This document shows, in pieces, positions 1 to 10,080 of a stretch of 64,000 bases of DNA (positions within the stretch are counted from its first letter, which is position 1; every line of letters begins with the position of its first letter). The position numbers and the translations under genes are program-made. The stretch covers positions 92,607 to 156,606 of the forward strand of contig CAVXOY010000017.1 of the NCBI GenBank assembly GCA_963763495.1, in the 5' to 3' direction. The notes beneath the pieces were generated by a model that saw only the letters and a list, made by a program, of their open reading frames with translations, ran no database searches and had not been told where the DNA came from. The stretch comes from DAOUEO01 sp963763495. Its GTDB lineage: Bacteria > Chloroflexota > Dehalococcoidia > DSTF01 > JALHUB01.

Positions 1-638
1 AGACGAATGGCGCCGGAAGGCTGATCGACGTGTCGGAGCAAGAGGCCATCCTCGCGCTGGTGAGGACAAACGTGGCCGGGACAATATATCATCGCAGCCC
101 TTGGAGTCGCGTCCCCGAGCGCCCGCCCGCCTTGGGACGGTTGCAGTGTAGCGATGGCTACGTTGTCGCCCTGCTCATCGAAGACCGCCACTGGCACGCC
201 TTCGTCGACCTCATGGGCAACCCGGAGTGGGCCTCGGGTCCGGAATGGGGCTCACTATTCTATCGTGCCGGCCACCTCATGGAGATAGCAGACAAGATCG
301 GCGAATGGGCTGCTCAGCAGAAGAAGGAGGACGTACACCACAGAGGGGCGGCCAAGGGCTTCGCGATAGGCTCCGTCTACAACGCCGAGGAGGTCATGAA
401 CTACCGGCAGTACCTTGCCCGCGACTACTTTGTCGAGGTCGATCATCCTCAGGCGGGCAGGTTTCGATATGCCGGCTGGCCCTACAAGATGCCGGCGTCG
501 CCACCGCTGGTGCAGCGACCGGCGCCCCTGCTCGGTCAGCACAACAAAGAGGTACTTGAAGACCTGCTTGGCTACTCCGCCGATGAGTTCATAAGCCTCT
601 GCCGGACGGGAGCAGTGTGGAAGGTCGGCGGGCAATGA
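1..638 (+). CDS. CaiB/BaiF family III CoA-transferase, C-terminal part (cut by the left edge)
   Basis: Transfers CoA between an acyl-CoA and a free carboxylic acid in the cytoplasm; the substrate cannot be told from this fragment. The frame is open from base 3, and the first codons read GRLIDVSEQEA, the motif that opens the second half of family III CoA-transferases. The GTG at 30 therefore lies inside the gene and is not its start. What remains is about 211 residues covering the C-terminal half, ending with the usual PAPLLGQHNKEVL segment and a short tail. Its stop codon TGA (636-638) overlaps the ATG of the next CoA-transferase (635), so the two are translationally coupled and may form one heteromeric enzyme. 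Family assignment is firm; substrate is unknown. Confidence 0.88.
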   Translation, partial: TNGAGRLIDVSEQEAILALVRTNVAGTIYHRSPWSRVPERPPALGRLQCSDGYVVALLIEDRHWHAFVDLMGNPEWASGPEWGSLFYRAGHLMEIADKIGEWAAQQKKEDVHHRGAAKGFAIGSVYNAEEVMNYRQYLARDYFVEVDHPQAGRFRYAGWPYKMPASPPLVQRPAPLLGQHNKEVLEDLLGYSADEFISLCRTGAVWKVGGQ

Positions 639-1892
639 CACAACCACCTGAGGCAAACCTTCCCCCTCTGCATGGGGTGCGCGTCCTCGACTTCACCTGG
701 GTCTGGGCCGGACCCTACGCGACGATGCTGCTCGCCATGCTCGGCGCTGAGGTCATCAGGATCGAGAGCGAAGGGCGCCTGGATATCATGCGTCGAATCA
801 TCATCTGGCCGCTGTTCGCTCCAACACCCCAGGTGATCCCCACCAACCAGGGCATGGCCTTCAACTCCATCAACATGAACAAGCTGGGCGTCACGATAGA
901 CCTTGAGCGCGCAGAGGGGATCGACCTCGTGAAGCGGCTCGTGGGCGTGAGTGACGTCGTGGTGGAGAACATGAGGGCGGGCACAATGGGGCGCATCGGG
1001 CTCGGCTACGAAGAGCTACGCCAAGTCAACCCAAAGATCATAATGCTGGGTTCCAGCGCCCGCGGGGCAACCGGCCCCGAGAGCCACTACGCGGGTTACG
1101 CCACCGTTCACCACGCCGTCGGGGGCGCCGCCGAGATAACCGGCTACCCCGACGGCCCTCCCAGCACAACCTTCGGCGACGTCGACCTGATGAATGCCAC
1201 CGCATCGGCGTTCGCCGTCATCGCCGCCCTTAACCACCGCGACGCGACCGGCGAAGGACAGTTCATCGACTACTCGCAGTGCGAGGGCGTGACCTCTCTT
1301 ATTGGTGAGGTATTGCTCGACTATGAGATGAACGGGCGCAGCCCCGGTCGTCAGGGCAACGCCGACGAACTCATGGCGCCTCACAACGTCTATCGCTGCT
1401 GGGGAGTCGACCGCTGGGTTGCCATCGCCGTGGAGACCGACGAGGAGTTTGCCACCCTCGCCCGCGTCATCGGACAACCGGAGCTTGCCGCCGATCCCCG
1501 ATTCGCCGATGCCGCCTCCCGAAAGAAGAACGAGGTCGAGCTTGACAAGATCATCACCGAGTGGACGCGGGCTCGTGACCGCGACTTTATAGCAAACACG
1601 CTTGCCCGGGAGGGGATCGCCGCGGCTCCGTCACGCGACGCCGAAGACCTGTTCCACGACCCCCACCTGCGCGCTCGCGACGCCTTCGTCGAGATCGACC
1701 ATCCCGAGCTAGGGCCTCGTGAGTTCGTCGGCCCGCCCTGGAAGATGTCGGACTGCGAGATGGAGGCACAGTGCGCTCCTCTTGCTCGGCGAGCATAATG
1801 ACCGCGTATTTCGGGAGCTGCTGGGCATGGGCGACGAGGAGCTGGCGAAGCTCAGGCGCGAGGGAGTGGTCTCACAACCGCCGCAGGCCTGA
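635..1892 (+). CDS. CaiB/BaiF family III CoA-transferase, one frameshift near its end
   Basis: Second CoA-transferase of the pair. The N-terminus (LHGVRVLDFTWVWAGPYAT, then GAEVIRIES) is the CoA-binding Rossmann-like start of the family. I place the start at ATG 635, which overlaps the previous stop as ATGA and has GGAAGGT upstream; a GTG at 617 in the same frame lies inside the previous gene. The open frame stops at 1798, but the family's C-terminal motif continues in another frame: removing one T at about 1781 restores APLLGEHNDRV and a tail ending at 1892, giving about 419 residues, near normal length. It ends 3 bases before the convergent AlkD-like gene. The frameshift is probably a sequence error. 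Confidence 0.87.
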
Positions 1893-1895
1893 GAT

Positions 1896-2618
1896 TCACT
1901 TGACCTTGCCGGCCAACTCTGGGGGCAACCGTCGGATCGCTTCCCGGAGGGTAACGCCGGACATTCGCGGCTTGTTCTCGACCACGAAACGGAAGACCTC
2001 CTCCGGCTCCCGCCACGCGATATCCCGCAGCACCCAGCCGATCGCCTTGCGGATGAAGAACTCCTTCTCCTCCATCATCTCCCGGGCGAACGAGTAGAAG
2101 AGGGCTTTGTCGCCCTTGCCGCGGCGGAAGAGGAGAAGCTGCGACAGAAGAGAGGCCCGGCGCACCCAGAAGTTGTCGTCGCGGCTCCACCTATGGAGAT
2201 ACTCAAAGGCGCGCTGGTCTTTCTCAAGCACAGCGCCCACCAGGTGGACTGATATCTCGTCTACCTGGTCCCAGTTGACCGACTCGCGCAGCATCTTCTC
2301 CAGCAGCGGCATGTCGGCGTAATCGAGGAGAGTGCCGTACTCATCGAGGAGGAAGATGGCAAGAGCCCGCTCTTCGTGGAAGTTGCCGGCCCACAACACC
2401 CGGCAGAGCTCCAACACGGCCTCTTTGGCAGTATCCTTGTTCGCCCGGCGAAAGCTCTTGGCGATGGACCTGAGTCGAGGAACCGTGACACCGTAGAAAT
2501 CGAATGGGCTCTTGAGGTAGCGCTTCTCCTGCACCGCTCTTTCCGGGTCGGCCAACTCCTTGAACTGCCGCCGGAACTCGGAGACCTGTTCCTCGATGAT
2601 CTGAGCCTTCTCTGACAC
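1896..2618 (-). CDS. AlkD-like DNA alkylation repair protein
   Basis: Predicted HEAT-like repeat DNA glycosylase of the AlkD family, which removes bulky or cationic alkylated bases. The 240-residue protein is all-helical by composition and contains the family features YFGV-like FDFYGVTVPRLR near residue 40, the NWDQVDEISVHLVG segment, and KAIGWVLRDIAWREPEEV near the end, where the catalytic Asp and DNA-contacting residues lie. I chose GTG at 2618 because AGGAGAGGG sits just upstream and homology begins there; the frame is open further upstream to 2795 but that extension is basic and unlike the family. It is a single gene convergent with the CoA-transferase genes. No enzyme specificity can be read from sequence alone. 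Confidence 0.85.
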   Translation of the reverse strand: MSEKAQIIEEQVSEFRRQFKELADPERAVQEKRYLKSPFDFYGVTVPRLRSIAKSFRRANKDTAKEAVLELCRVLWAGNFHEERALAIFLLDEYGTLLDYADMPLLEKMLRESVNWDQVDEISVHLVGAVLEKDQRAFEYLHRWSRDDNFWVRRASLLSQLLLFRRGKGDKALFYSFAREMMEEKEFFIRKAIGWVLRDIAWREPEEVFRFVVENKPRMSGVTLREAIRRLPPELAGKVK

Positions 2619-3119
2619 TGCCCTCTCCTCTAGACTGCATCCGCCTGCCATTCTGGAGCGCCGACGGCCGGTCGAGATTGAGGTTAGCGGCTGCCGGGCG
2701 GGAGCGCAACAACTGTAGGGTTTCAGGAGATGTGAGACGAAAGGGAGGTGAATGACGTCGGGCCTGGGCTGTAGGTACGATATGACATGTGTCACCTCCC
2801 AGCTACGATGCTACCCTTAATGACCGCCAGCCTCTCAGGAGAAGGGAAACGGCCGACTGTTGCACATTCATACCGAGCTATGGTAGTTTCCAGAAAACTT
2901 GAAGTAAGTAGATTCAGTTAGGAGAATCTGCCTAGAGAGTTCTTGATCCCCCGCATTTTCTCTCGGGGTCTATTGCGCATTTTGGCCAGTTTGTGATAAC
3001 AAGAACTTGATGAGTTTGGTGGCGGGAAGAACAAGAAGGAAACTTTCATCGTTTGAGAGCGGCAGCAAGCGTTTGGGTTGCCGCAGTGTTTGCATAAGCC
3101 ATGATCGTGGAGGGCAGCT
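2619..3119. other. Divergent intergenic region between the AlkD-like gene and fdhA
   Basis: About 500 bases with no convincing gene. It is more AT-rich than its surroundings from about 2860 onward and must carry the promoters of both flanking genes. A weak inverted repeat (CCCCG ... CGGGG) lies at about 2949-2971. The fdhA ribosome binding site GGAGGGC is at 3110-3116. I looked for a molybdenum-cofactor riboswitch and saw no recognisable consensus. Confidence 0.5.
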
Positions 3120-6100
3120 ATGACGACACTGAGCAGAAGGAATTTTATTAAGCTTTCTACCGTGGGTGGCGGTGGCATCCTCCTGGCAAGCGGGCTAGGT
3201 TTTGCCGAAGGAGCCGACTACCCCCTCCACAAGAAGGTTGGGGAGGGATACACGATCTGTCCCTACTGCTCCTGCGGTTGCGGCCTGATTATTGCCACTG
3301 ATGAGGAGGGGCACGTCACGAACTCGGAGGGCGACCCCGACCACATCATGAACCGCGGCGCCCTCGACCCCAAGTCCATCGCCGTGCAGCAGCTCTCCAC
3401 CAGCCCTCTGCGCTTGCACAAGGTGATGTATCGCGCGCCGGGCTCGGCAGAGTGGGAGGAGAAGGAATGGGATTGGGCTGTCAGCGAGATCGCCAAGCGC
3501 GTCAAGAAGACGCGCGATGAGACGTGGGTGTCAACCGTCAAGGTTGAAGACAAGGACGTGGCGGTAAACCGGACAGAGGGGCTCGCCTGCCTGGGCGGAG
3601 CCGCCAACAATAACGAGGATTGCTACCTCTATTCCAAGTTCGCGCGCGGCCTGGGGGTGGTCTATCTAGAACATCAGGCCCGCATATGACACTCGGCCAC
3701 GGTGGCCGGTCTCGGCCCCTCATTTGGTCGCGGTGCCATGACAAACGACTGGCTCGACGCCAAGAACTCGGATTGCATCTTCGTCCTCGGCGCCAATCCG
3801 GCGGAGAACCATCCCGCCTCGATGCTCTGGATAAACGACGGCGCGCGACAAGCGGGGAGCGAAGCTGGTCGTCGTCGACCCGCGCTTGACCCGCACCGCC
3901 GCCAACGCCGATATCTACGCCCCCATCCGCTCCGGCACGGATATCGTTCTCCTGGGAGCGCTCGATCAACTACATGATCCAGAACAAGCTGTACCACGAG
4001 GAGTACGTCAAGTACTACACCAACGCCCTCACCCTCATCAACCCCGACTATAAGGGCCCGGGCGACCTGGACGGCCTCTTCTCCGGCTACAACGCCGAGA
4101 AGAGAACCTACGACACGGCGACCTGGCAGTACCAGACGGAGAAGAAGACGTTCACGGTAAAGGAGAAGGACCCGGCCACCGGCGTCGAGCGGGAGGTGCA
4201 GAAAGAGGTCAGCGTGACCAAGGTGGCGAGCAGCCTGGATGATCCCCAGTGCGTCTTCGCCATCCTGAGCAAGCACTACTCGCGCTACACGCCGGAGATG
4301 GTGGAGCGCATCTGCGGCATGTCCCAGGACAAGTTCCTGGAGGTCGCCCAGACCTACTGCGCCACGGGCGCGCCCGACAAGTCCGGCACCATCCTCTACG
4401 CCATGGGCCAGACCCAGCACACGGTGGGCTCGCAGAACGTCCGCGGCTCAGCGATGATCCAGCTCCTGCTGGGCAACATCGGCGTGCCGGGCGGCGGCGT
4501 CAACGCCCTGCGCGGCGAGTCCAACGTCCAGGGCTCGACCGACATGGGCCTTCTCTTCCACCTACTGCCCGCCTACATCGGGTCGCCGACGGACAAGGAT
4601 GTTGATCTGGACACTTACCTCAAGGTCTTCAACAAGACCAGCTACTGGACAACGGCCCCAAGTTCTTCAAGAGCATGCTGAAGGCCTGGTGCGGCAGCGC
4701 CGCGACCAAGGAGAACAGCTACGCCTACGACTATCTGCCGAGGAGGAGCGGCAACTACTCCTGGATCTCGCTCTTCGAGGCGATGTACGCCGGCAAGATC
4801 AAGGGCATGATCTGCATGGGCCAGAACCCGGCCGTCGCGGGCCCCAATGTCCGCCTGGAACGAAAGGCGCTGGAGAAGCTGGAGTGGCTGGTCGTCATGG
4901 ACCTGTTTGAGACGGAGACGGCCTGCTTCTGGCGAGGCCCTGAGGCCAACCCCAGCGATATCCAGACCGAGGTGTTCGTGCTGCCGGCGGCCGATGCCAT
5001 CGAGAAGGCAGGCTGTATCGCCACCAGCGGGAGGCGCTTGCAGTGGCGGCCCCAAGTGGCCAAGGCGCCCGGCGATGCCAAGGACGATATCTGGATCATG
5101 GACAGGCTGATCAAGGCGATAAAGAGCGAGTACCAGGGCTCGCAGGAGGCCAAGGACCGGCCGATCCTCGACCTGGCCTGGGACTACGGCGACCCACCGG
5201 ACGTCGAGCGAGTGGCCATGGAGATCAACGGCTATGCCCTCGAGGACGTGAAGGACTCGACGGGCAAGGTGCTGTTGGAGAAGGGCAAGCCTATGTCCGC
5301 CTTCGCTACCATCGCTAGCGCGGCCGACCCGGGCACCATCGCCTGCGGCTGCTGGATCTTCGGCGGCTACTTCGCCGACGCCGACGATGGCAACGGCAAC
5401 AAGATGCCGGCCGTCAAGCGACGGGGCCAGAAAGACCCCGGCGACATGGGCTTCTACCCCTTCTGGGGATTCACCTGGCCCGCCAACCGGCGCATCCTCT
5501 ACAACCGCGCCTCGGCGCAAGCCGGACGGCACGCCCTGGTCCGAGGACAAGAAGGTGATCTGGTGGGACGCCACCGCCGACTCGGGGACGAAGGACGCCA
5601 GCGGCAATCCCATCTCGGCAAGTGGGTAGGGCTATGACGTGCCCGACTTCGCGCCCACGAAGAAGCCCGACGCCAAAGCCGACCCGACAAGACCGGCCTT
5701 GCCACCCAAGCGGGCACGGACCCCTTCATCATGAGGCCGGACGGCAAGGGCGGGCTCTTCGCGCCCTCGGGGACGGCGGCTGCCGACGGGCCCCTGCCGG
5801 AGCACTACGAGCCGCTGGAATCGCCCGTCACCAACCCGCTGTCCGGCACCCAGAACGACCCCGCGATCAAGATCTGGAACACGGACGCGCGACCAGGAGA
5901 TCGGCGACGCCGTGGGTACGGCGGACAAGTTCCCCATCGTCTGCACGACCTACCGCGTCTGCGAGCACTGGCAGGCGGGAGCGATGTCGCGCAACCTGCC
6001 CTGGCTGGCCGAGACCCAGCCCGACATGTTCGTGGAGATGAGCAAGGAGCTGGCCGAGGAGAAGGGGATCAAGAACGGCGACCAGGTGCTCGTGTCATCG

Positions 6101-6319
6101 GCGCGGGGCCAGGTCCAGATGGTGGCCCTGGTGACCGCCCGCTGGAAGCCCATGACGATAGACGGCAAGACGGTACACGAGATCGGGATGCCGTGGCACT
6201 ACGGCTGGCAGGGCGTGGCGACGGGCGCCATCGCCAACGAGCTGACGCCCCACGTGGGCGACGCCAACACGATGATCCCCGAGTACAAGGCGTTCCTGGT
6301 AGACGTGAGGAAGGCATAG
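3120..6319 (+). CDS. fdhA: Formate dehydrogenase-N type catalytic subunit, selenocysteine (UGA at 3687), Tat-exported
   Basis: Molybdo-bis-MGD catalytic subunit that oxidises formate to CO2 on the outer face of the membrane and passes electrons to FdhB. It starts with a twin-arginine signal (SRRNFIK), then a [4Fe-4S] motif (Cys47, Cys50, Cys54). After QARI at codon 190 comes an in-frame TGA at 3687-3689 followed by H and then FGRGAMTN, matching the Sec-His context of E. coli FdnG. The rest is collinear with FdnG (SGTDIV, GLFSGYNAEKR, TQHTVG, GGVNALRGESNVQG, PEHYEPLESP, PEYKAFLVDVRKA), about 1065 residues. Single-base indels break the frame at about 3848, 3963, 4648, 5515, 5627, 5685 and 5890; these look like sequence errors. 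The SD GGAGGG precedes ATG 3120. The fourth cluster ligand, normally Cys in GALCPKG, is Asp83. Confidence 0.93.
3704..3717 (+). promoter_or_regulatory. Bacterial SECIS-like hairpin after the fdhA UGA
   Basis: A five-base-pair stem GGCCG/CGGCC closes a GTCT loop (3709-3712). The loop begins 19 bases after the UGA, close to the spacing and the GGUCU loop of the E. coli fdhF SECIS, which SelB binds to direct selenocysteine insertion. A second, overlapping hairpin (CGGCCA-CGG-TGGCCG, 3694-3708) is possible but its loop is closer to the codon. Sequence position and loop identity are seen directly; SelB binding is inferred. Confidence 0.7.
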
Positions 6320-6365
6320 AGGGAATCGACCGCGGCGGCTTCTGCCGAAAAGTTGGAGGGTACAT

Positions 6366-7165
6366 ATGGCGAAGTACGGCTTACTAATCGATGAGACAAT
6401 TTGCACCGGCTGTCGCGGCTGTCAGGTCGCCTGCAAACAGTGGAACGACCTGCCGGCAGTTGAGACCAAGAACACCGGCAGCTACACCAACCCGCCCTCG
6501 CTCAACGCGGACACCTGGCTGATAATCGACTTCAAGGAGGTGGAGGTCGACGGGGAACTCAAGTGGAGCTTCCTCAACCGTCGCTGCATGCACTGCGAGC
6601 ACCCCGCCTGCGTCTCCGCCTGCCCCGTGGGCGCCCTGAAGAAGCACGACGATGGCCCGGTGCTCTGGAACGAGGACAAGTGCATCGGCTGCCGCTACTG
6701 CATGGTGGCCTGCCCCTTCGACGTGCCCACCTTCACCTGGGACGAAGGCTTGTTGGAGGGGGCACGAAGATCCGCAAGTGCACCCTCTGCATCGACCGGA
6801 TCAGCAACGGTCTGGAGCCGGCCTGCGTCAAGACCTGCCCTTCCGGCGCCCTCCGCTTCGGAGAGCGCGATGAGATGGTCGCCTTCGCCCAGGAGAGGCT
6901 GGCGAAGTACCCGGAGAAGTACTACAAGGACCAGGGCATTTACGGTCTCAATGAGGTAGGCGGCACGACGGTGCTCTACATCTCTCACATACCGTTCCAA
7001 GAGATGGGCCTGCCCAAGGTCGGCGACAAGGCTGCGGGCGACGTCAGCGAGACGATCATGAAGAGCACGCCGTTCGTCGCCGTCGGCTGGGCGGCCATCC
7101 TGGCCGGCATCTGGTGGGTCGTTGGACGCCGCAACCAGATGATGAGCAAGAGCGGTTCGAGCTAA
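6366..7165 (+). CDS. fdhB: Formate dehydrogenase iron-sulfur subunit with C-terminal membrane helix, one frameshift
   Basis: Electron-transfer subunit with four [4Fe-4S] clusters, carrying electrons from FdhA to the membrane subunit. Cys groups in order: CTGCRGCQVAC, CMHCEHPACVSAC, CIGCRYCMVAC, then CTLC and ACVKTC. A hydrophobic C-terminal helix (FVAVGWAAILAGIWWVVG) followed by RRNQ anchors it, as in FdnH. About 266 residues, slightly shorter than E. coli FdnH. The frame breaks at about 6765 where a run of G appears one base short; the second half resumes at GTKIRKCTLC. GGAGG lies upstream of ATG 6366, and it is 46 bases from fdhA, in the same operon. Confidence 0.92.
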
Positions 7166-7189
7166 GTAAGGCGGGAAGGAGAAGTCGCG

Positions 7190-8372
7190 ATGAGCAGCAG
7201 GGAGACAAGCCTGAGCCGTAACAATCATAACACCCGGGCATCTCGTCCTCCTGGGACTGATGGGCCTCGGGTTCGCGGTGGCGATAGGCCGCTACATCAG
7301 CGGCATCGGCGCCATCAGCAACCTGAGCGACTCTTACCCCTGGGGGCTCTGGATCAGCTTCGACCTTGCTGTGCGGAGTGGCCCTGGCGGCAGGCGCCTT
7401 CGTCACCGCCTCCGCCGTGTACATCCTGGGCAACGAGGATATTCGCCCCGTCCTCCGTCCCGCTATTCTCACCGGCTTCCTCGGCTACCTGATGGTGGTC
7501 TTCGCTCTCATGGTGGACCTCGGTCACCCGGAGCGCATCTGGTATCTGATGATCTTCTGGAACCTCCACTCCGTCATGTTTGAGGTAGGATGGTGCGTGA
7601 TGCTCTACACGACGGTGCTGGCGCTTGAGTTCAGCCCGCTGGTCTTCGAGCGGCTGCGGATGTCGCCCATGCTACGTCTGATCCACGCGATCACCATACC
7701 GCTGGTCATCCTGGGCACCGTTCTCTCCACCCTCCACCAGTCCTCGCTGGGCTCGCTGTTCGCATTCTGCCCGACAAGCTGAACGGACTCTGGTTCACAC
7801 CCCTCCTGCCGGCGTTCTTCTTCCTCTCGGCGGTGGCGGTTGGCCCGGCGATGGTGATCTTCGAGTCCACTATCAGCTCGAAGGTGTTCAAGCGGGGGCT
7901 GGAGGTGGAGCTTCTGGGCAAGCTGGCGCTGGCGATCCCCGTCGCCCTGGGCGCCTACCTGATACTGAAGATCGGCGACCTGGCCTACGCCGGGGAGTTG
8001 GACCTGATGTTTAAGGGCAATATGGAGACCGCCCTCTTCTGGGTGGAGCTAGGGGGTGGGGTAATCCTGCCCACGATCCTCTTCCTGCTTCCGGCCGTTC
8101 GGCGCAGCTCCACGGGGCTGTTCTGGGGCGCCCTCCTGGTTATCACCGGCGTGGTTCTGAACCGCTTCGACACCAGCCTGATCGGGGTGGCGCGACCGGA
8201 AGGCGCCTCCTACGTGCCCCACATCTTGGAGTTCGTCGTTACCATCTCAGTCGTTGCCGCCGGCGTTTTCGCCTACAGCATGGTAGCACGCTTCCTGCCC
8301 TCTGTTCACCGAGCACGTCACGGAATGACGATGCACCGGAAGGAAGCGCCAGCGGTATCGGCGGGGGGCTAG
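7190..8372 (+). CDS. fdhC: HybB/NrfD-type membrane quinone-reactive subunit of the formate dehydrogenase, three frameshifts
   Basis: Integral membrane subunit of the NrfD/PsrC/HybB family, expected to hand electrons from FdhB to the quinone pool. Diagnostic segments are YPWGLWISFD, LCGVALAAGAF, LGHPERIW and LSTLHQSSLGSLFA, and about nine or ten hydrophobic helices follow one another. This is not the four-helix cytochrome b of FdnI. The start is ATG 7190 with AAGGAG upstream; 394 residues after joining. Breaks occur at about 7228, 7367 (an extra T in CTTGCTG) and 7775. It lies 24 bases after fdhB and 33 before fdhE. Function as the membrane partner is inferred from order and family. Confidence 0.87.
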
Positions 8373-8404
8373 GAGGGGACGCCCGGCGCGGGCGGAGCCC
8401 GGCA

Positions 8405-9234
8405 ATGGTTGGCTACGACAAGATTCTGGAGGCACTGGAAGCGGAGGCGGTGCGCCGGCCGGAGATGGCCGATACCATCGACCTCTACCGCAAGCTGATC
8501 GAGTGCCAGGCCGATGTTCACGCTCCCCAGAACGGCAGCGGCCTCAGCGCCGAGGAAGCTGCCAGCCGACTGGAGCAGGGACAACCGCTGCTGTCGCCGG
8601 ATACGGTGGAGATCGACTCTGCGACCTTCGCTGAACTGTGCAGTCGCATAGGGTTTGCCCTCGCTCAGCAGCAGCGGGAGCTGGTCAAACCGCTGGCTTT
8701 GATCCACGCCTGGCTACGGGAGCGGCGTGAGGAGATCGAACGCTGGCGGTGGAGTATCTGCGGGAGGGCCGCGTCAGCAAGGGCGAAGAGGCAGGACTGG
8801 AGGGCCCCCTCCTCTCCTTCATCTTCACCCATTCCCTCCGTCCCCTGCTGCGGGCCCAGGCGGCGGCTCTTTCTGGTCATGTCAACGACAGCCAGTGGTA
8901 TCGCGGCCGCTGCCCCATCTGCGGCGGGGAGCCTGACATCGCCGCCCTGGAGCGCGGCTCGGGACAGCGGCGGCTCCTCTGCTCCCGCTGCGACAGCGAG
9001 TGGGCCTACCTGCGGATCGCCTGCCCCTTCTGCGGCAACGAGGACCCGTCGCAGCTCGCCTACTACCCCAGCGACGACAAGGTGTACCGGCTCAGCGTGT
9101 GCGAGCGCTGCCATCGCTATCTGAAGACGGTCGACCTGCGGGAAACGGCGGGAGAAAAGCTCTTGCCCGCAGAGCGCATCCTCACCGTCGGCATGGACGT
9201 GGCCGCTGAGAAGGCAGGCTACCGGGGAACGTGA
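8405..9234 (+). CDS. fdhE: Formate dehydrogenase accessory protein FdhE, one frameshift
   Basis: Cytoplasmic rubredoxin-like assembly factor that interacts with the catalytic subunit before Tat export. The C-terminal half shows the expected series of CxxC zinc or iron motifs: CPICGGEP, CSRCDSEW, CPFCGNED and CERCHRYLK. The N-terminal half is helical and poorly conserved, as usual for FdhE. About 276 residues once the break at about 8742 is joined (the frame resumes at LAVEYLREGR). The stop TGA (9232-9234) overlaps an ATG at 9234, suggesting coupling with fdhD. Confidence 0.9.
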
Positions 9235-10060
9235 TGGTGAGCCATCTAGCGCCGAGTTCGCGGTTCGCGCCTACCGCGTCGATGATGGGGAAGACTGCCG
9301 CAAGAAGGTGATCGGCGAGGCTGTCTGCAACCTCATCGTGAACGGGCAGGAATGGGTTACCTTCTTCTGTACGCCCAGCGACCTCGAGTACTTGGCGATC
9401 GGCTTCCTCTTCGACGCCGGCGTTATTGAAAGCGCCGACGAGGTAGAGGACGTACGCGTCACCAGCGGACGGCAGAGCCTCGAGGCGCTCGTCGAAGTAA
9501 CGCTGCGCCGCAAGGATGTCGATCTCCCCTCTCGCTCGACGCTGACCAGCGGCTGCGGCGGCGGACTCACCTTTTACGACGTCGCCGCCAAGCGCTCGCC
9601 GCTCGCCTCCGACCTCAGAATCACACCCACGCAGGTCTACGACGCGATGCATCAACTGCTGACGGCGAACGCGGCGCTGCACCACGACGTGGGCGGCTTC
9701 CACAGCGCCGCCCTGAGTGACGGGCAGGAACTGCTGTTCGTCGCCCATGACGTCGGACGCCACAACACGGTCGACAAGATCGCCGGCGCCGCCCTCTCGC
9801 GCGGCATCGCCCTGCGAGACCACCTTCTCGTCACCACCGGCCGCGTCTCGACCGAGATGCTGGCAAAAGCGGCGCGGATGGGCGTGCCGATCGTTATCTC
9901 GCGCAACTCTCCCACAGCGATGGCCGTGAACTTGGCGCGGGAGTGGCAGATCACAATCGCCGGCTACGTTCGCGGCCACCGGATGCACGTCTACTCGGCC
10001 GAGGAGCGCATCGCCCTCCCGCTGCCCCAAGCCTCCGGAGTAGGCAGCGAACACCCCTAG
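9234..10060 (+). CDS. fdhD: FdhD sulfurtransferase / formate dehydrogenase accessory protein; start uncertain
   Basis: Transfers sulfur from a cysteine desulfurase to the Mo-bis-MGD cofactor, a step formate dehydrogenase needs for activity. Conserved segments: FLFDAGVIES, GFHSAALSDG, DVGRHNTVDKI, TTGRVSTEM and SRNSPTAMAV. The active-site loop reads TSGCGGG, so only the first Cys of the CxxC seen in E. coli FdhD is kept. Coding similarity extends upstream of the first plausible start at 9308 (AVRAYRVDDGED), and no in-frame start exists there; ATG 9234 is out of frame by one base, so I infer an indel near 9240. The order fdhE-fdhD-mobA matches a cofactor maturation set. Confidence 0.85.
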
Positions 10061-10080
10061 CAAGCCTTGAGGAACGGCGA

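Noticed and set aside
2949..2971. Terminator or riboswitch in the fdhA upstream region
   Set aside because: The repeat is short, has a 10-base loop and no T tract, and no molybdenum-cofactor riboswitch consensus is visible.
3687..3689. fdhA as a pseudogene ended by a premature stop
   Set aside because: The frame and homology continue unchanged after the TGA, in the exact Sec-His context of FdnG, with a SECIS-like hairpin behind it.
4642..5613. Long antisense open frame (323 codons) inside fdhA
   Set aside because: It is a shadow of a GC-rich gene; its translation is Gly/Val/Leu-rich with no family resemblance, while the plus strand matches FdnG throughout.
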